Assembly: GCA_934098705.1 (NCBI GenBank)
Contig: CAKOPC010000002.1
Location: forward strand, 248,001 to 312,000
Source of the DNA: an uncultured Bacilli bacterium
GTDB taxonomy: Bacteria > Bacillota_I > Bacilli_A > RF39 > UBA660
Direction: 5' to 3'
DNA length: 64,000 nucleotides
In this document: piece by piece, positions 8,915 through 18,579 of the stretch
Position numbering within the stretch: position 1 is the stretch's first letter
Layout: each line of letters begins with the position of its first letter
Notes under the pieces: generated by a model
What the model was told of the DNA's origin: nothing
Databases searched by the model: none
The model's input: only the letters and a program-made list of their open reading frames with translations
Position numbers and translations under genes: made by a program

Positions 8915-10399
8915 ATGAGAGAAATAACAGAACAAGAACAAGTAAGAAGAGATAAATTAAAAGAAATAAAGAACCCTTATCCAGAAAGGTATGAAACAAA
9001 TTATTCTTTAAAAGAAGCTAGTGTTTTAGAAGATGGTACAAAGGATGTTTCAGTTGCAGGACGTATTGTATTAATGAGAAAAATGGGAAAATTATCATTT
9101 TTAACAATAGGGGATATTGAAGGCAGAATACAAATATGCATGAAACAAGATTTATTAGGAGAAGAAAAATATAAAGAATTTAAAACTAACTTTGATATAG
9201 GTGATTTTATTGGAGTTGTTGGAGAAATATTTACAACTCAAACTGGAGAAAAAACTATAAGAGCTAGTCATTTTGAGTTCTTAGGAAAAGCTTTAAAACC
9301 TCTTCCAGAAAAATTTCATGGTTTAGTAGATCAAGAAACAATATATAGAAATAGATACATAGACCTAATAATGAATGAGGATTCACGTAAAAAGTTCTTA
9401 TTTAGATCAAAATTCATTTGGGAATTAAGAAATTATCTTAATAATATTGGTTATATAGAAATAGAAACACCTATCTTAAATAATAAACCAAGTGGTGCAA
9501 CTGCAAGACCATTTATAACACATCATAATGCTTTAGATATTGACTTATATTTAAGAATTGCTCCAGAAACATATCTTAAAAGAGCTGTTGTTGGAGGATA
9601 CACAAAAGTATTTGAAATAGCAAGATGTTTTAGAAATGAAGGTATGGATTCATCACACTTACAAGATTTTACAATGATAGAAGGATATGGAGCCTATTTA
9701 AATTACAAAGATAACATGAAACTATTAAAAGACATGTTACAAACAATTATCTATAACATGTTTGGCACATTAAAAGTTATGGTAGGAGATAAAGAGGTAG
9801 ATTTATCTGGAGAATGGGAAGAAGTATCATTTAGAGATTTAATATTAAGATATGTTGATATAGATATAGATGTTTATAACACTAAAGAAAAATTATTAGA
9901 TAGAATAAAAGAATTAAAATTAGAAATAGATAGTGAAACACCACTTGAAGATTTAGGATATGGTAATTTAGTAGATCAACTATATAAAAAAGTAGCAAGA
10001 TGTCATGTTGTAAATCCAATTTTCTTAAGTAAACATCCAATAAGCTTATCACCTCTTGCAAGAGCAAATGATGACAATAAAAATATTACAGACCGTTTCC
10101 AACTTGTTATAAATGGAGCAGAGATAATAAATGCTTACTCAGAGCTTGTTGACCCAGTAGAACAAGAAAAAAGATTACTAGAACAAGCAGCATTAAAAGA
10201 ACAAGGTGATGAAGAAGCAATGCCAATGGATTATGATTATATTGATGCTATGGAATATGGTATGCCTCCAATATCAGGTTGGGGTATGGGAATTGATAGA
10301 ATAGTACAATTACTAACAAATAGTGAAAATATAAAAGATTGCGTTATGTTCCCACTTATGAAACCATTAAACGATCAAAAAAAATTAGAAGATGAATAA
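8915..10399 (+). CDS. lysS: Lysyl-tRNA synthetase, class II
   Basis: This enzyme charges tRNA-Lys. The 494-residue length is normal for bacterial class II LysRS. An N-terminal OB-fold anticodon-binding domain (about 45-145) precedes the catalytic core. Motif 2 is FEIARCFRNEG and motif 3 is GWGMGIDRIVQLLT, with the class IIb SGATARPF and LRIAPETYLK stretches between them. An AAGGAAG Shine-Dalgarno sequence lies about ten bases before the chosen ATG. The gene stands alone between two terminators. No T-box leader is visible in the roughly 75 bases upstream. Confidence 0.97.
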   Translation: MREITEQEQVRRDKLKEIKNPYPERYETNYSLKEASVLEDGTKDVSVAGRIVLMRKMGKLSFLTIGDIEGRIQICMKQDLLGEEKYKEFKTNFDIGDFIGVVGEIFTTQTGEKTIRASHFEFLGKALKPLPEKFHGLVDQETIYRNRYIDLIMNEDSRKKFLFRSKFIWELRNYLNNIGYIEIETPILNNKPSGATARPFITHHNALDIDLYLRIAPETYLKRAVVGGYTKVFEIARCFRNEGMDSSHLQDFTMIEGYGAYLNYKDNMKLLKDMLQTIIYNMFGTLKVMVGDKEVDLSGEWEEVSFRDLILRYVDIDIDVYNTKEKLLDRIKELKLEIDSETPLEDLGYGNLVDQLYKKVARCHVVNPIFLSKHPISLSPLARANDDNKNITDRFQLVINGAEIINAYSELVDPVEQEKRLLEQAALKEQGDEEAMPMDYDYIDAMEYGMPPISGWGMGIDRIVQLLTNSENIKDCVMFPLMKPLNDQKKLEDE

Positions 10400-10416
10400 A
10401 ATATAATATTATAACC

Positions 10417-10453
10417 AAAAAATGCATAAAATATACAAATTTATGCATTTTTT
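10417..10453 (+). terminator. Intrinsic terminator after lysS
   Basis: A 14-bp stem, AAAAAATGCATAAA with its complement ending in TTTTTT, closes around about nine bases and runs into a T tract. Confidence 0.8.
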
Positions 10454-10502
10454 CTTTATTTTTTGTTTAAAAAGTGTGATAATATTTAATAGGAGGTAAA
10501 AT

Positions 10503-11912
10503 ATGAAAAAACATAATTTATTTAAAGTAGTAGGAATTGTCATATTAGCTTATGTAATCTTAACTTGGTTTGTTAATGCATCATATTTCCAAGGAACATT
10601 ACAAGGCGGTGGTAAAGCTGAGGTAGGACTTGGATATTTAATTAATATACCAGTTCAAACGCTTGGATATTTTTCATACGTATTTGTATTTATCTTAGCG
10701 GTAGGAGCATTTTATGAATTATTAAATGCAACTGGTGTATATAAAAAAGCCTTAGATACTATTGTTAAACCATTAAAGAAACATAAACAAATAACTTTAA
10801 TTGTAACAACAGTACTTATAGCTTTATTATCATCATTTACAGGATTAGAACTTGGAATGTTATTTATATTCCCATTTGTAATATCAGTAATTATTATGCT
10901 TGGATATGATAAGATAACAGCACTTCTTGCAACATTAGGAGGAGTAGTTGTTGGTATGATAGGATCAACATATTCATACAATTCATATGGAATAATTAAT
11001 AATATTTTAGGAGTATCTTATAATGACGCTATACTTTTAAAAGTAATACTTTTAGTATTATCACTAGCTTTATTAATAGTATTTATGCTATTACGTTTAA
11101 AATCTTTAAAGAAAGCTAAAGATTTAAATAAAGAAGCAATGGAACTTTTAACAGCAGAAGATAAACAAAGAAAAAATACATGTCAAAAAGTATGGCCTAT
11201 TATAACAATGATTTGCTTAGCATTTGTTATTTTATTACTTGGTGTAACAAACCTAAAAGATGCTTTTAATATTACTTGGTTTGATGATGCACTAACAGCA
11301 ATAACTGGAGTAAAAATAGGCGACTATGCTTTATTTGATAAACTTTTAGGAGGAATAACAGCCTTTGGAACTTGGAGTGGTCCTTCTAAATTTATCTACT
11401 TTACAGGAACACTTATAGTAATAAGTATAATAACTGCTATAATATATAAAGTAAGTTTCAATGATTATATAGACTCAATATGTAAAGGTGCTAAAGAAAA
11501 TCTAAAAGCAGCAGTACTTGCAGTATGTGCTTATATGGTACTTGTAATTGCAAGTTCTTTCCCAATATTCTTAACAATTACAAAAGCCATAACAGCAGAA
11601 AAATTTAATGTTGCAACAACAGGTATTTCAGCACTTTTAGGAAGCTTACTTTATGTTGACATTTACTACTATCCACAATATGTATTACAATATTTTGCAT
11701 CATTTAAAGATGTAGATGCAAATATATTAAGTGTATTATTTGTAAGTATATATAGTTTAGCATTAATTGCTATGCCAACTAGTGTATTACTTCTTACAAC
11801 ATTACAAAAGACTAATACTACTTATCCAGAATGGATAAAACAAATTTGGAAGTTGTTTGTAGGACTTTTAATATTAATACTTGTTGTACTTGCAATATTC
11901 TATGTAATATAA
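10503..11912 (+). CDS. Polytopic carrier, DcuC/YfcC-like
   Basis: This 469-residue protein is almost entirely hydrophobic, with roughly 11-13 membrane segments. The N-terminal part (a helix, a short exported loop with GGGKAEVGLGY, then VFVFILAVGAFYELLNATGVYKKALD) and the paired GLELGMLFIFPFV / GGVVVGMIGSTYSYNSYGI re-entrant-like segments resemble the DcuC/YfcC branch of the ion-transporter superfamily. Those carriers move C4-dicarboxylates, amino acids or similar anions. The substrate is not determinable here. AGGAGG precedes the ATG; it is monocistronic with a terminator directly after the stop codon. Confidence 0.65.
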   Translation: MKKHNLFKVVGIVILAYVILTWFVNASYFQGTLQGGGKAEVGLGYLINIPVQTLGYFSYVFVFILAVGAFYELLNATGVYKKALDTIVKPLKKHKQITLIVTTVLIALLSSFTGLELGMLFIFPFVISVIIMLGYDKITALLATLGGVVVGMIGSTYSYNSYGIINNILGVSYNDAILLKVILLVLSLALLIVFMLLRLKSLKKAKDLNKEAMELLTAEDKQRKNTCQKVWPIITMICLAFVILLLGVTNLKDAFNITWFDDALTAITGVKIGDYALFDKLLGGITAFGTWSGPSKFIYFTGTLIVISIITAIIYKVSFNDYIDSICKGAKENLKAAVLAVCAYMVLVIASSFPIFLTITKAITAEKFNVATTGISALLGSLLYVDIYYYPQYVLQYFASFKDVDANILSVLFVSIYSLALIAMPTSVLLLTTLQKTNTTYPEWIKQIWKLFVGLLILILVVLAIFYVI

Positions 11913-11913
11913 C

Positions 11914-11948
11914 AAAAATTAGTGGTTTTAAAATCACTAATTTTTTTT
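11914..11948 (+). terminator. Intrinsic terminator
   Basis: AAAAATTAGTG (11914-11924) pairs with CACTAATTTTT (from 11935), followed by a T run. Confidence 0.8.
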
Positions 11949-12005
11949 GCATAATTTTTTTATTTTTTCCTCATTACAAACATAGAATATTAATGGAGGA
12001 AATCT

Positions 12006-14285
12006 ATGTTTAAAAAATATGATGAAGAAGCAAAAAAAGTATTAATTAATATGAGAAGTGAAATGGTAAATTTAAGACACCCTTATATTGGAAGTGAACA
12101 TTTACTTTTATCAATATTAAAATGTGCCAGTAAAGATTTAACATCAAAATTAGAAAAATATGGTTTAACATATAAATCCTTTAAAACAGAACTTATAAAT
12201 ATCGTAGGTTTAGGACATGAAAGTAATGATTTTTATCTTTATACACCACTTTTAAGAAATATTTTGGATAATGCAAGTAACTTAAAAGAAAAGGATGACG
12301 TAACAGTATATGATCTTTTAACATCTCTTCTTGAAGAAGGGGATGGCATTGCTATAAGAATAATGTTAGGAATGAATATAAATGTTACTAAAATGTATGA
12401 AGATATGCAAAATAAAATAATAAAGAAGAATAAAAAAAGTAAAATGTTAATAGATAGTTTTGGAATAAATTTAAATGAAAAAGTAAAAAATGGTGATATA
12501 GTAGTAGGAAGAGATAAAGAAATAAAAAAAGTGATAGAAATATTATCAAGAAGATGTAAAAATAATCCTCTTTTAGTAGGAGATGCTGGGGTTGGTAAAA
12601 CTGCTATAGTAGAAGAAATAGCAAGACTTATAGAAAATGAAAAAATACCAAGTTTAAATGGAAAAAAAATAATATCTGTATCCATGTCAAATTTAGTTGC
12701 AGGAACTAAATATCGTGGTGAATTTGAAGAACGATTAAGTAAAATAATAAAAGAACTTGAAAAAAATGATGATGTAATTATTTTTATAGATGAAATACAT
12801 ACTCTTGTAGGGGCTGGTGGTGCCGAAGGAGCAATAGATGCTTCCAATATATTAAAACCATCCCTTGCAAGAGGTAAAATAAAGGTGATAGGAGCAACAA
12901 CAACAGAAGAATATAAAAAATTTATTCAAAAAGATAAAGCCCTAGATAGAAGATTTCAAAAAGTTGTAATTGAAGAACCAAGTATAGAAGTAGTAAAAGA
13001 TATTATAATGAAACTATCCCCAGTATATGAAAGTTATCACAAAGTAAAAATAGATGATAATGCTATAAATGCGATAGTAGACCTATCCGCTAAATACATA
13101 TATGATAGAAAAATGCCTGATAAAGCAATAGATGTTTTGGATGAAGTATGTTCTAAAGCTAAAACAACTAAAGAAAGATTAGAACAAGAAATTGAAGAAA
13201 CTAAAGATAAAATAAAAAGTTTAAAAAATGATAAAAATAAAAGTATTATAGATAATAACTTTTCTTTAGCATTTACATATAAACAAGAAGAAAATAAACA
13301 ACTAGATAAATTAAATAAACTAGAACTTAAATATAGTAATAAAGAAAGGGTAAAAAAAGTTACTATAAAAGATGTAAAAGATGTTATATATGAAATAAGT
13401 AAAATACCACTTGATATAGAAAATAATGAACTAAAAGTTTTTAAGCAAAAATTAAATAGCACAGTAATAGGTCAAGAAAAAGCAGTAGATAAATTATATG
13501 AAGCCTCAAAAAGAATAAAGTACAGCATAAATAAAGATAAAAGGCCAATATCCTTTCTATTTGTTGGTACAACAGGTGTTGGTAAAACATATCTAGCTAA
13601 AGAATATTCATCATTAATGTATGGCAAAAACTTAATAAGAATTGATATGAGTGAGTATAAAGAACCACATAGTATAAGTAAGTTAATAGGTTCTCCCGCA
13701 GGATATGTTGGTTACGATGATAAAAAATCAGTATTTGAAGAAATAAAAGATAAACCATACTCAGTTCTTTTACTTGATGAAGTTGAAAAATCATGCAAAG
13801 AAGTACTAAATCTATTTTTACAAATACTAGATGAAGGCTATATAAAAGATAGTAGTAAAAATACTATAAGATTTGATAATACTATAATTATAATGACATC
13901 AAACCTTATATCTAAAACACAGCAAATAGGATTTAATAAAACAAATGAGGATAGAGATTTTAAACAGTTACAAAACTTTTTTGGTATAGAATTTTTAAAT
14001 AGAATAAATAATATTATATACTTTAACGATTTAAAAGAAGAAGATATAGAAAAAATAATAATAAATAAACTTGATTCTTTAAAAAAGAGTTATAAAATGC
14101 AAGATATAAAACTTACTATAAATAAAAAAATTATAAAAGAATTAATATCATTAACTGAATATGAAAAATTTGGAGCAAGAAGGGTAGATAAAATAATAAG
14201 TGATTATATTGAAAGTAAAGTAATAGACAATATAATAGAGGGTGAAACTCTAATAAAAATAGATAACATAGTGAAGGTAAATTAA
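12006..14285 (+). CDS. clpC: ClpC-type AAA+ unfoldase
   Basis: ClpC unfolds proteins and feeds them to ClpP. This 759-residue protein has a Clp N-domain (1-140), AAA1 with Walker A GDAGVGKT (192-199) and Walker B IFIDEIH (259-265), and a short helical middle domain with a UVR-like stretch (about 390-450). AAA2 has Walker A GTTGVGKT (521-528), Walker B LLLDEVE (588-594) and an IGF loop (641-643) of the kind that docks ClpP. The short middle domain and IGF loop favour ClpC over ClpB. No McsA, McsB or CtsR gene is adjacent, unlike in Bacillus. GGAGG lies seven bases before the ATG. Confidence 0.93.
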   Translation: MFKKYDEEAKKVLINMRSEMVNLRHPYIGSEHLLLSILKCASKDLTSKLEKYGLTYKSFKTELINIVGLGHESNDFYLYTPLLRNILDNASNLKEKDDVTVYDLLTSLLEEGDGIAIRIMLGMNINVTKMYEDMQNKIIKKNKKSKMLIDSFGINLNEKVKNGDIVVGRDKEIKKVIEILSRRCKNNPLLVGDAGVGKTAIVEEIARLIENEKIPSLNGKKIISVSMSNLVAGTKYRGEFEERLSKIIKELEKNDDVIIFIDEIHTLVGAGGAEGAIDASNILKPSLARGKIKVIGATTTEEYKKFIQKDKALDRRFQKVVIEEPSIEVVKDIIMKLSPVYESYHKVKIDDNAINAIVDLSAKYIYDRKMPDKAIDVLDEVCSKAKTTKERLEQEIEETKDKIKSLKNDKNKSIIDNNFSLAFTYKQEENKQLDKLNKLELKYSNKERVKKVTIKDVKDVIYEISKIPLDIENNELKVFKQKLNSTVIGQEKAVDKLYEASKRIKYSINKDKRPISFLFVGTTGVGKTYLAKEYSSLMYGKNLIRIDMSEYKEPHSISKLIGSPAGYVGYDDKKSVFEEIKDKPYSVLLLDEVEKSCKEVLNLFLQILDEGYIKDSSKNTIRFDNTIIIMTSNLISKTQQIGFNKTNEDRDFKQLQNFFGIEFLNRINNIIYFNDLKEEDIEKIIINKLDSLKKSYKMQDIKLTINKKIIKELISLTEYEKFGARRVDKIISDYIESKVIDNIIEGETLIKIDNIVKVN

Positions 14286-14304
14286 TTTGATTTGCCTTTT
14301 TTTT
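14274..14304 (+). terminator. Intrinsic terminator overlapping the clpC 3' end
   Basis: AAGGTAAAT (14274-14282) pairs with ATTTGCCTT (14290-14298) with one G-U pair, followed by eight T. The left arm is inside clpC. Confidence 0.7.
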
Positions 14305-14313
14305 AAAAACTAA

Positions 14314-14342
14314 TTGTTTAATTTTTAATTTTCTGTTATCAT
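14314..14342 (+). promoter_or_regulatory. Sigma-A-type promoter for cysS
   Basis: TTGTTT (14314-14319), a 17-base spacer, then TATCAT (14337-14342), about 25 bases before the cysS start codon. Confidence 0.5.
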
Positions 14343-14366
14343 AAATTATAAAGAAGGAGGACACTT

Positions 14367-15770
14367 ATGAAAATATATAATACCTTAAGTAAAAAAGTAG
14401 AAGAGTTTATCCCAAATAATGAAAAAGAGGTAACATTATATACCTGTGGTTTAACTGTGTATAACTATGCCCATATAGGTAATTTACGAACTTATATTTT
14501 CGAAGATGTTTTAGAAAAAAGTTTAATATATTTAGGATACAATGTTAAAAGAGCAATGAATATAACAGATGTAGGTCATTTAACAAGTGATGCTGATACT
14601 GGTGATGATAAAATGACAAAAGAAGCCAAAAAAGAAGGTAAAACCCCAAAAGAAATTGCTAAATTTTATACAGAAGCATTTTTAAAAGACTTTAAAGATT
14701 TAAATATAAAAGTTCCAATTATTCTAGAAAAAGCAACAGATCATATAAATGACTATATAAAAGTAATAGAAAAACTATTAGAAAAAGGCTATGCCTATAA
14801 AGCTGGTGGCAATATTTATTTTGATATATCAAAAGTTAAAGATTACTATAAATTAAGTGGTAAACAGGAAGAAGATTTAATGGTGGGAGTTCGTGATAGT
14901 GTCGAAGAAGATAGTAACAAAAGAAATCCATATGATTTTGTTTTATGGTTCACTAAAAGTAAATTTGAAGATCAGGAACAAAAGTGGGATTCTCCTTTTG
15001 GAGTTGGTTATCCAGGATGGCATATTGAGTGTTCTACGATTGCCTCATTATATCTTGGGGAGTATTTAGATATACACTGCGGAGGTGTTGATAATATATT
15101 CCCACATCATACAAACGAAATAGCACAAGCAGAAAGTTATTTTGGACATAAATGGTGTAATTATTTTATGCACGGCGAACATTTAAATGACAAAAATGGT
15201 AAGATGAGTAAATCAAAAGGAGAGTTCTTAACTTTGAAGTTATTAAAGCAAAAAGGTTATGACCCATTATGTTATAGATATTTTTGCCTAGGTTCTCACT
15301 ATAGAAATCAGCTTATATTTAGCTATGAATCATTAGATCAAGCTAAGGTAGCGTACTTAAAATTAAGAAATAAAACATCAAACCTTAAAAAAGATGGAAA
15401 TCTAAATGAAGAGGCATTAACAAAGTATAAAGATAAATTTAAAGAAGCTATAAATAATGATTTGTCAACATCTGCAATGTTAACATGTGTTTATGACTGT
15501 CTAAAAGATAAAGATTTAAATGATACAACAAAAATAGAAATTATTAAATCTTATGATACTGTTCTATCACTAGATTTATTAAAAAAAGTAGAAAATGTAA
15601 GTATAAAAAATATAGATAAAGCTAAAATTGAAGAAAAGATAAAAGAAAGACTTAAAGCAAAACAAGAAAAAAATTATGCTTTAGCGGATAAAATAAGGGA
15701 TGAATTATTAAATAAAGGTGTAAAGTTAATTGATACAAAAGATGAAACTACCTATGAATTTATAAATTAA
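14367..15770 (+). CDS. cysS: Cysteinyl-tRNA synthetase
   Basis: This enzyme charges tRNA-Cys. It is 467 residues, the usual bacterial length. The zinc ligand C27 (LYTCGLTVY), HIGN (36-39), the second zinc region ECSTIASLYLG with HTNEIAQ, and KMSKS in NGKMSKSKGE are all present, with the DALR-type C-terminal helices after them. AAGGAGG precedes the ATG. In Bacillus, cysS is followed by mrnC, rlmB, yacP and sigH; here rlmB and a sigma gene follow but mrnC and yacP are missing, a reduced form of the same neighbourhood. Confidence 0.97.
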   Translation: MKIYNTLSKKVEEFIPNNEKEVTLYTCGLTVYNYAHIGNLRTYIFEDVLEKSLIYLGYNVKRAMNITDVGHLTSDADTGDDKMTKEAKKEGKTPKEIAKFYTEAFLKDFKDLNIKVPIILEKATDHINDYIKVIEKLLEKGYAYKAGGNIYFDISKVKDYYKLSGKQEEDLMVGVRDSVEEDSNKRNPYDFVLWFTKSKFEDQEQKWDSPFGVGYPGWHIECSTIASLYLGEYLDIHCGGVDNIFPHHTNEIAQAESYFGHKWCNYFMHGEHLNDKNGKMSKSKGEFLTLKLLKQKGYDPLCYRYFCLGSHYRNQLIFSYESLDQAKVAYLKLRNKTSNLKKDGNLNEEALTKYKDKFKEAINNDLSTSAMLTCVYDCLKDKDLNDTTKIEIIKSYDTVLSLDLLKKVENVSIKNIDKAKIEEKIKERLKAKQEKNYALADKIRDELLNKGVKLIDTKDETTYEFIN

Positions 15771-15827
15771 CTTTAAAAAAATGTAACAATAATACAAAAA
15801 TAAGAATCAAAAAAAGAGGTAATAATT

Positions 15828-16532
15828 ATGTTAGTATATGGAAAAAATAGTTGTTCTTTTTACTTAGAGAACAAAAAAAATATAAAAAAATTATATTTAG
15901 ATAGAAATTTTACTGATAAACACATTTTAGAAATTATAAATAAATTAAATATAAAACCATATTTTTTAACAAAAACAGAACTTGATTTAATGATAGGTGG
16001 CAATCACCAAGGAATTATTATGGATATTGGAGAATATAGATACTACGACATAGATGATATAATAAAAGATGATGGCTTTATAGTAATGCTAGATCATCTT
16101 GAAGATACTCATAACTTTGGTGCTATTATAAGAACATGTGAAGCTGCAGGAGTTGATGGCATTATAATACCAAAAGATAGAAGTGTAAGTGTTAATTCAA
16201 CTGTCATGAAAACAAGTTCTGGAGCAGCAACTAATATGAAAATATGTATGGTTACCAATTTAGTGCAAACAATAAAATATTTAAAAGATAAAGGTTACTA
16301 TATAACAGCAACTGATATGGATGGAGAAAATTATACAGACATATCATATACTGGTAGTACATGTATTGTAATAGGAAATGAAGGAAAAGGAGTAGCCCAT
16401 CTTGTTAAAAAGTCAAGTGATTACATAGCAAGTATTCCACTTCTTGGCAAAATAAATAGTCTAAATGCATCTGTTGCAGCAGGTATATTAATATATGAAG
16501 TTGTAAGACAAAGGAATATTAATGGATTATAA
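15828..16532 (+). CDS. rlmB: TrmH-family (SPOUT) rRNA 2'-O-methyltransferase
   Basis: RlmB methylates the 2'-O of a guanosine in 23S rRNA using SAM. The 234-residue protein has a short N-terminal substrate-binding domain and a SPOUT knot with the three family motifs: DHLEDTHNFGAIIRTCEAAG (motif 1), VIGNEGKGV (motif 2) and SLNASVAAGILIYEV (motif 3). RNase Mini-III is missing between it and cysS. Its 3' end overlaps the following sigma-factor gene by 11 bases. The exact target nucleotide is inferred from gene order. Confidence 0.88.
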   Translation: MLVYGKNSCSFYLENKKNIKKLYLDRNFTDKHILEIINKLNIKPYFLTKTELDLMIGGNHQGIIMDIGEYRYYDIDDIIKDDGFIVMLDHLEDTHNFGAIIRTCEAAGVDGIIIPKDRSVSVNSTVMKTSSGAATNMKICMVTNLVQTIKYLKDKGYYITATDMDGENYTDISYTGSTCIVIGNEGKGVAHLVKKSSDYIASIPLLGKINSLNASVAAGILIYEVVRQRNINGL

Positions 16533-17118
16533 AACTATAAATGATTATGAGCTTATATATTTAGTAAATGAAAATAATGAAGATGCATTTAACATAATAT
16601 TTAAAAAATATGAGAATTTAATAAATAAATATGCTAATTATTATTACAATAATTATAAACAAAAAGGAATAAATAAAGATGAATTAAATCAAGAAGGCAA
16701 AATAGGTTTATATATGGCTTTAAAAACATTTGATACTTTAAGAAATATTAAGTTTTATACCCTAGCATTATCATTTATAAAAAAATATATGTTAAATTAT
16801 ATAAGGATGTCCTTATCCCATAAAAATCAAATAATATCAGGGTCCGTATCCTTAGATAATATTGATATAAAAGAAAAAAATAATGTTGCCTTAGAAATTG
16901 AAGAAAAAGAATTAACAAAATTGTTAATAACTTTTAAAAATGATTTACCATTTCATGAAGCTAACATATTTGAACTAAAATATAATGGTTTTAAATATGA
17001 TGATATAGCCAAAATAATGGATATGACAAAAAAACAAATAGATAACAAATTACTAAAAATAAGAAAAGCCTTTAAAAATTATTTACATGTTAAAGGTTAT
17101 GAACTTGAAGCACACTAA
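16522..17118 (+). CDS. sigH: Sigma-70-family factor, SigH-like
   Basis: This 198-residue sigma factor has region 2 in residues about 10-90 (DELNQEGKIGLYMALKTFD) and a region 4 helix-turn-helix near the C-terminus (FELKYNGFKYDDIAKIMDM then KKQIDNKLLKIRKAF). Length and position directly after rlmB match SigH (sigma-30), which in Bacillus drives entry into sporulation and competence. Region 2 is rather diverged, so SigH identity rests mainly on synteny. The ATG lies inside the rlmB 3' end, suggesting translational coupling. spoIIR and spoIIQ elsewhere in the window give it plausible sporulation context. Confidence 0.75.
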   Translation: MDYKTINDYELIYLVNENNEDAFNIIFKKYENLINKYANYYYNNYKQKGINKDELNQEGKIGLYMALKTFDTLRNIKFYTLALSFIKKYMLNYIRMSLSHKNQIISGSVSLDNIDIKEKNNVALEIEEKELTKLLITFKNDLPFHEANIFELKYNGFKYDDIAKIMDMTKKQIDNKLLKIRKAFKNYLHVKGYELEAH

Positions 17119-17141
17119 AAAATAAATATTAGTGTGTTTTA
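17110..17141 (+). terminator. Intrinsic terminator overlapping the sigma-gene stop
   Basis: CACACTAA (17111-17118) pairs with TTAGTGTG (17129-17136), followed by TTTT. The left arm contains the stop codon. Confidence 0.65.
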
Positions 17142-17211
17142 TTATATAAATATGTTTTACATCTTAAAATATAAGTGATATAATGTATCTGTATGATAAG
17201 GTGGTGCACTT

Positions 17212-18108
17212 ATGAGTTTGGAAGATAACATTACCCTAAGAAGTTTTTTAAACGATAATGAAATAAATAAAGCAGAGTTAAAATTAACAACTTTTGGTAA
17301 ACTTATGAAAGAAGTATCAAAAAAAATAGAGGGTGAGTCAAGAAACATTATACGAATAAATATTGATAGTATTCTAATTAATAAGCAAACAGGAAAAATA
17401 ATATTACCTGAAAATCTATTTAAAAACGAATCACTTGATAAAACAATGGCAGGTTTTGATACTGGAATAAGTTTAATGGCAGATAGAAAATCTACTAAAG
17501 AAAACAAAAGAGTATCATTTGCTCTAATGATTTTAGGATGGTATGCTAATGATACAAAAGATGCTGTTGTAAGTGATATGGAAGTTTTAGAAAATTTTAG
17601 AGATTATATGTCAAAAGTTCCTAGCTACTTACAGCCATATTTTGTTAACATCTTTAAAAAAATGGATTATGAAACATCATTTGATGAATATTATACTAAA
17701 AATTTTGAAGAAAAAATAAAAAAAGAAGTAGAAAATGCTATGCATGATTACACTTTAAATGAAGAGCAATTAGAAAGAATAACTAATCTTTGTATTAATA
17801 AAGGAATAAGAACTAAAAGTGATGTTGCTAAAGGATATGAAGAAGAATACATACTTTTAAATAAAAAAGAAATAGTGGATAATGTAACAGACAACTTTAA
17901 AGACATAAAACAAAATGATACTTATGAAAATCAAAATAGAGTTGAAAGAGTAAGATATGATGAAACTATACCAAGAATAAAAAATAATACTGATATACTA
18001 AATCAAAATAATGGTGCATATGCTGTTGTACTATTTGTAATGGAAATAATATCACTTATCTTTTTAGTAGCCTTAGTAACATTTGTTATATATAAAGGAC
18101 TTTCATAA
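17212..18108 (+). CDS. Tail-anchored protein, possibly a degenerate kinase-like fold
   Basis: This 298-residue protein has one strong membrane segment at the extreme C-terminus (about 272-294, VVLFVMEIISLIFLVALVTF) and no signal peptide, so it should be tail-anchored with residues 1-270 in the cytoplasm. The stretch INIDSILINKQTGKIILPENLF followed by a Ser/Ala-Leu-rich helix (SFALMILGWYAND) faintly recalls a protein-kinase catalytic loop and C-lobe, but no HRD, DFG or Walker motif is present, so any kinase relation is speculative. AAGGTGG precedes the ATG. It is monocistronic and convergent with the transposase remnant. Confidence 0.6.
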   Translation: MSLEDNITLRSFLNDNEINKAELKLTTFGKLMKEVSKKIEGESRNIIRINIDSILINKQTGKIILPENLFKNESLDKTMAGFDTGISLMADRKSTKENKRVSFALMILGWYANDTKDAVVSDMEVLENFRDYMSKVPSYLQPYFVNIFKKMDYETSFDEYYTKNFEEKIKKEVENAMHDYTLNEEQLERITNLCINKGIRTKSDVAKGYEEEYILLNKKEIVDNVTDNFKDIKQNDTYENQNRVERVRYDETIPRIKNNTDILNQNNGAYAVVLFVMEIISLIFLVALVTFVIYKGLS

Positions 18109-18124
18109 AAAATAAGATAAAAAT

Positions 18125-18172
18125 AAAAGAAGTAAGTACAAACCTAGTAATTAGTTTTGCTTGCTTCTTTTT
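18125..18172. terminator. Bidirectional terminator between convergent genes
   Basis: AAAAGAAGTAAG (18125-18136) pairs with CTTGCTTCTTTT (18160-18171) with one G-U pair. A-tracts and T-tracts on the two sides allow use from both directions. Confidence 0.7.
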
Positions 18173-18429
18173 AAAATTTCAAAATTCTTTCTTAATATTT
18201 CATTTTCAATTTTTAAAGCTTTTGCTTGTTTTAACAACTGCTTTTTAACCTTTTCATTATTTATATATTCAAAATCAAAACATTTATTATTTTTATTATA
18301 AGCAGTTATCCATTTTTCTAATGTTTTAAGAGGCACTCCATATTCTTTAGCAGTTTTACAAGTTGAGTTATGATTTATACAAACCATTTTACATAACTTT
18401 TTCTTAAATTCATAAGTATATTTCTTCAT
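18151..18429 (-). CDS. Orphan IS3-type transposase OrfA (helix-turn-helix)
   Basis: This 92-residue protein matches IS3/IS911-type OrfA: an N-terminal helix-turn-helix (YTYEFKKKLCKMV, then TCKTAKEYGVPLKTLEKWI) and a C-terminal leucine-zipper-like helix (KKQLLKQAKALKIENEILRK) used for multimerisation. The catalytic OrfB (DDE) gene that normally overlaps its end is absent on either side, and no clear terminal inverted repeats are visible. It is either an IS remnant or a retained DNA-binding protein. The intact frame and a Shine-Dalgarno-like AAAGGAATA before its ATG favour expression. Confidence 0.7.
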   Translation of the reverse strand: MKKYTYEFKKKLCKMVCINHNSTCKTAKEYGVPLKTLEKWITAYNKNNKCFDFEYINNEKVKKQLLKQAKALKIENEILRKNFEILKRSKQN

Positions 18430-18543
18430 AAAATATTCCTTTCACAATATATTAATATTGTATAAAAAATTATAAATTGTCTACTTACGTTTCAAAATTA
18501 TTGTTTTTTTATTCTTTTAAAAAGCAAAATAAGTAAAAAAGTC

Positions 18544-18572
18544 TAGACAAATTAAATATTTATTGTTATAAT
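18544..18572 (+). promoter_or_regulatory. Promoter of the rpsF-ssb-rpsR operon
   Basis: TAGACA (18544-18549), a 17-base spacer and a perfect TATAAT (18567-18572). Predicted transcription start near 18579, leaving a leader of about 67 bases. Confidence 0.75.
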
Positions 18573-18579
18573 ACAAAAC

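Noticed and set aside
11831..12013. A 60-codon ORF between the carrier gene and clpC
   Set aside because: It overlaps the carrier gene in another frame, runs through an intrinsic terminator and lacks a ribosome-binding site.
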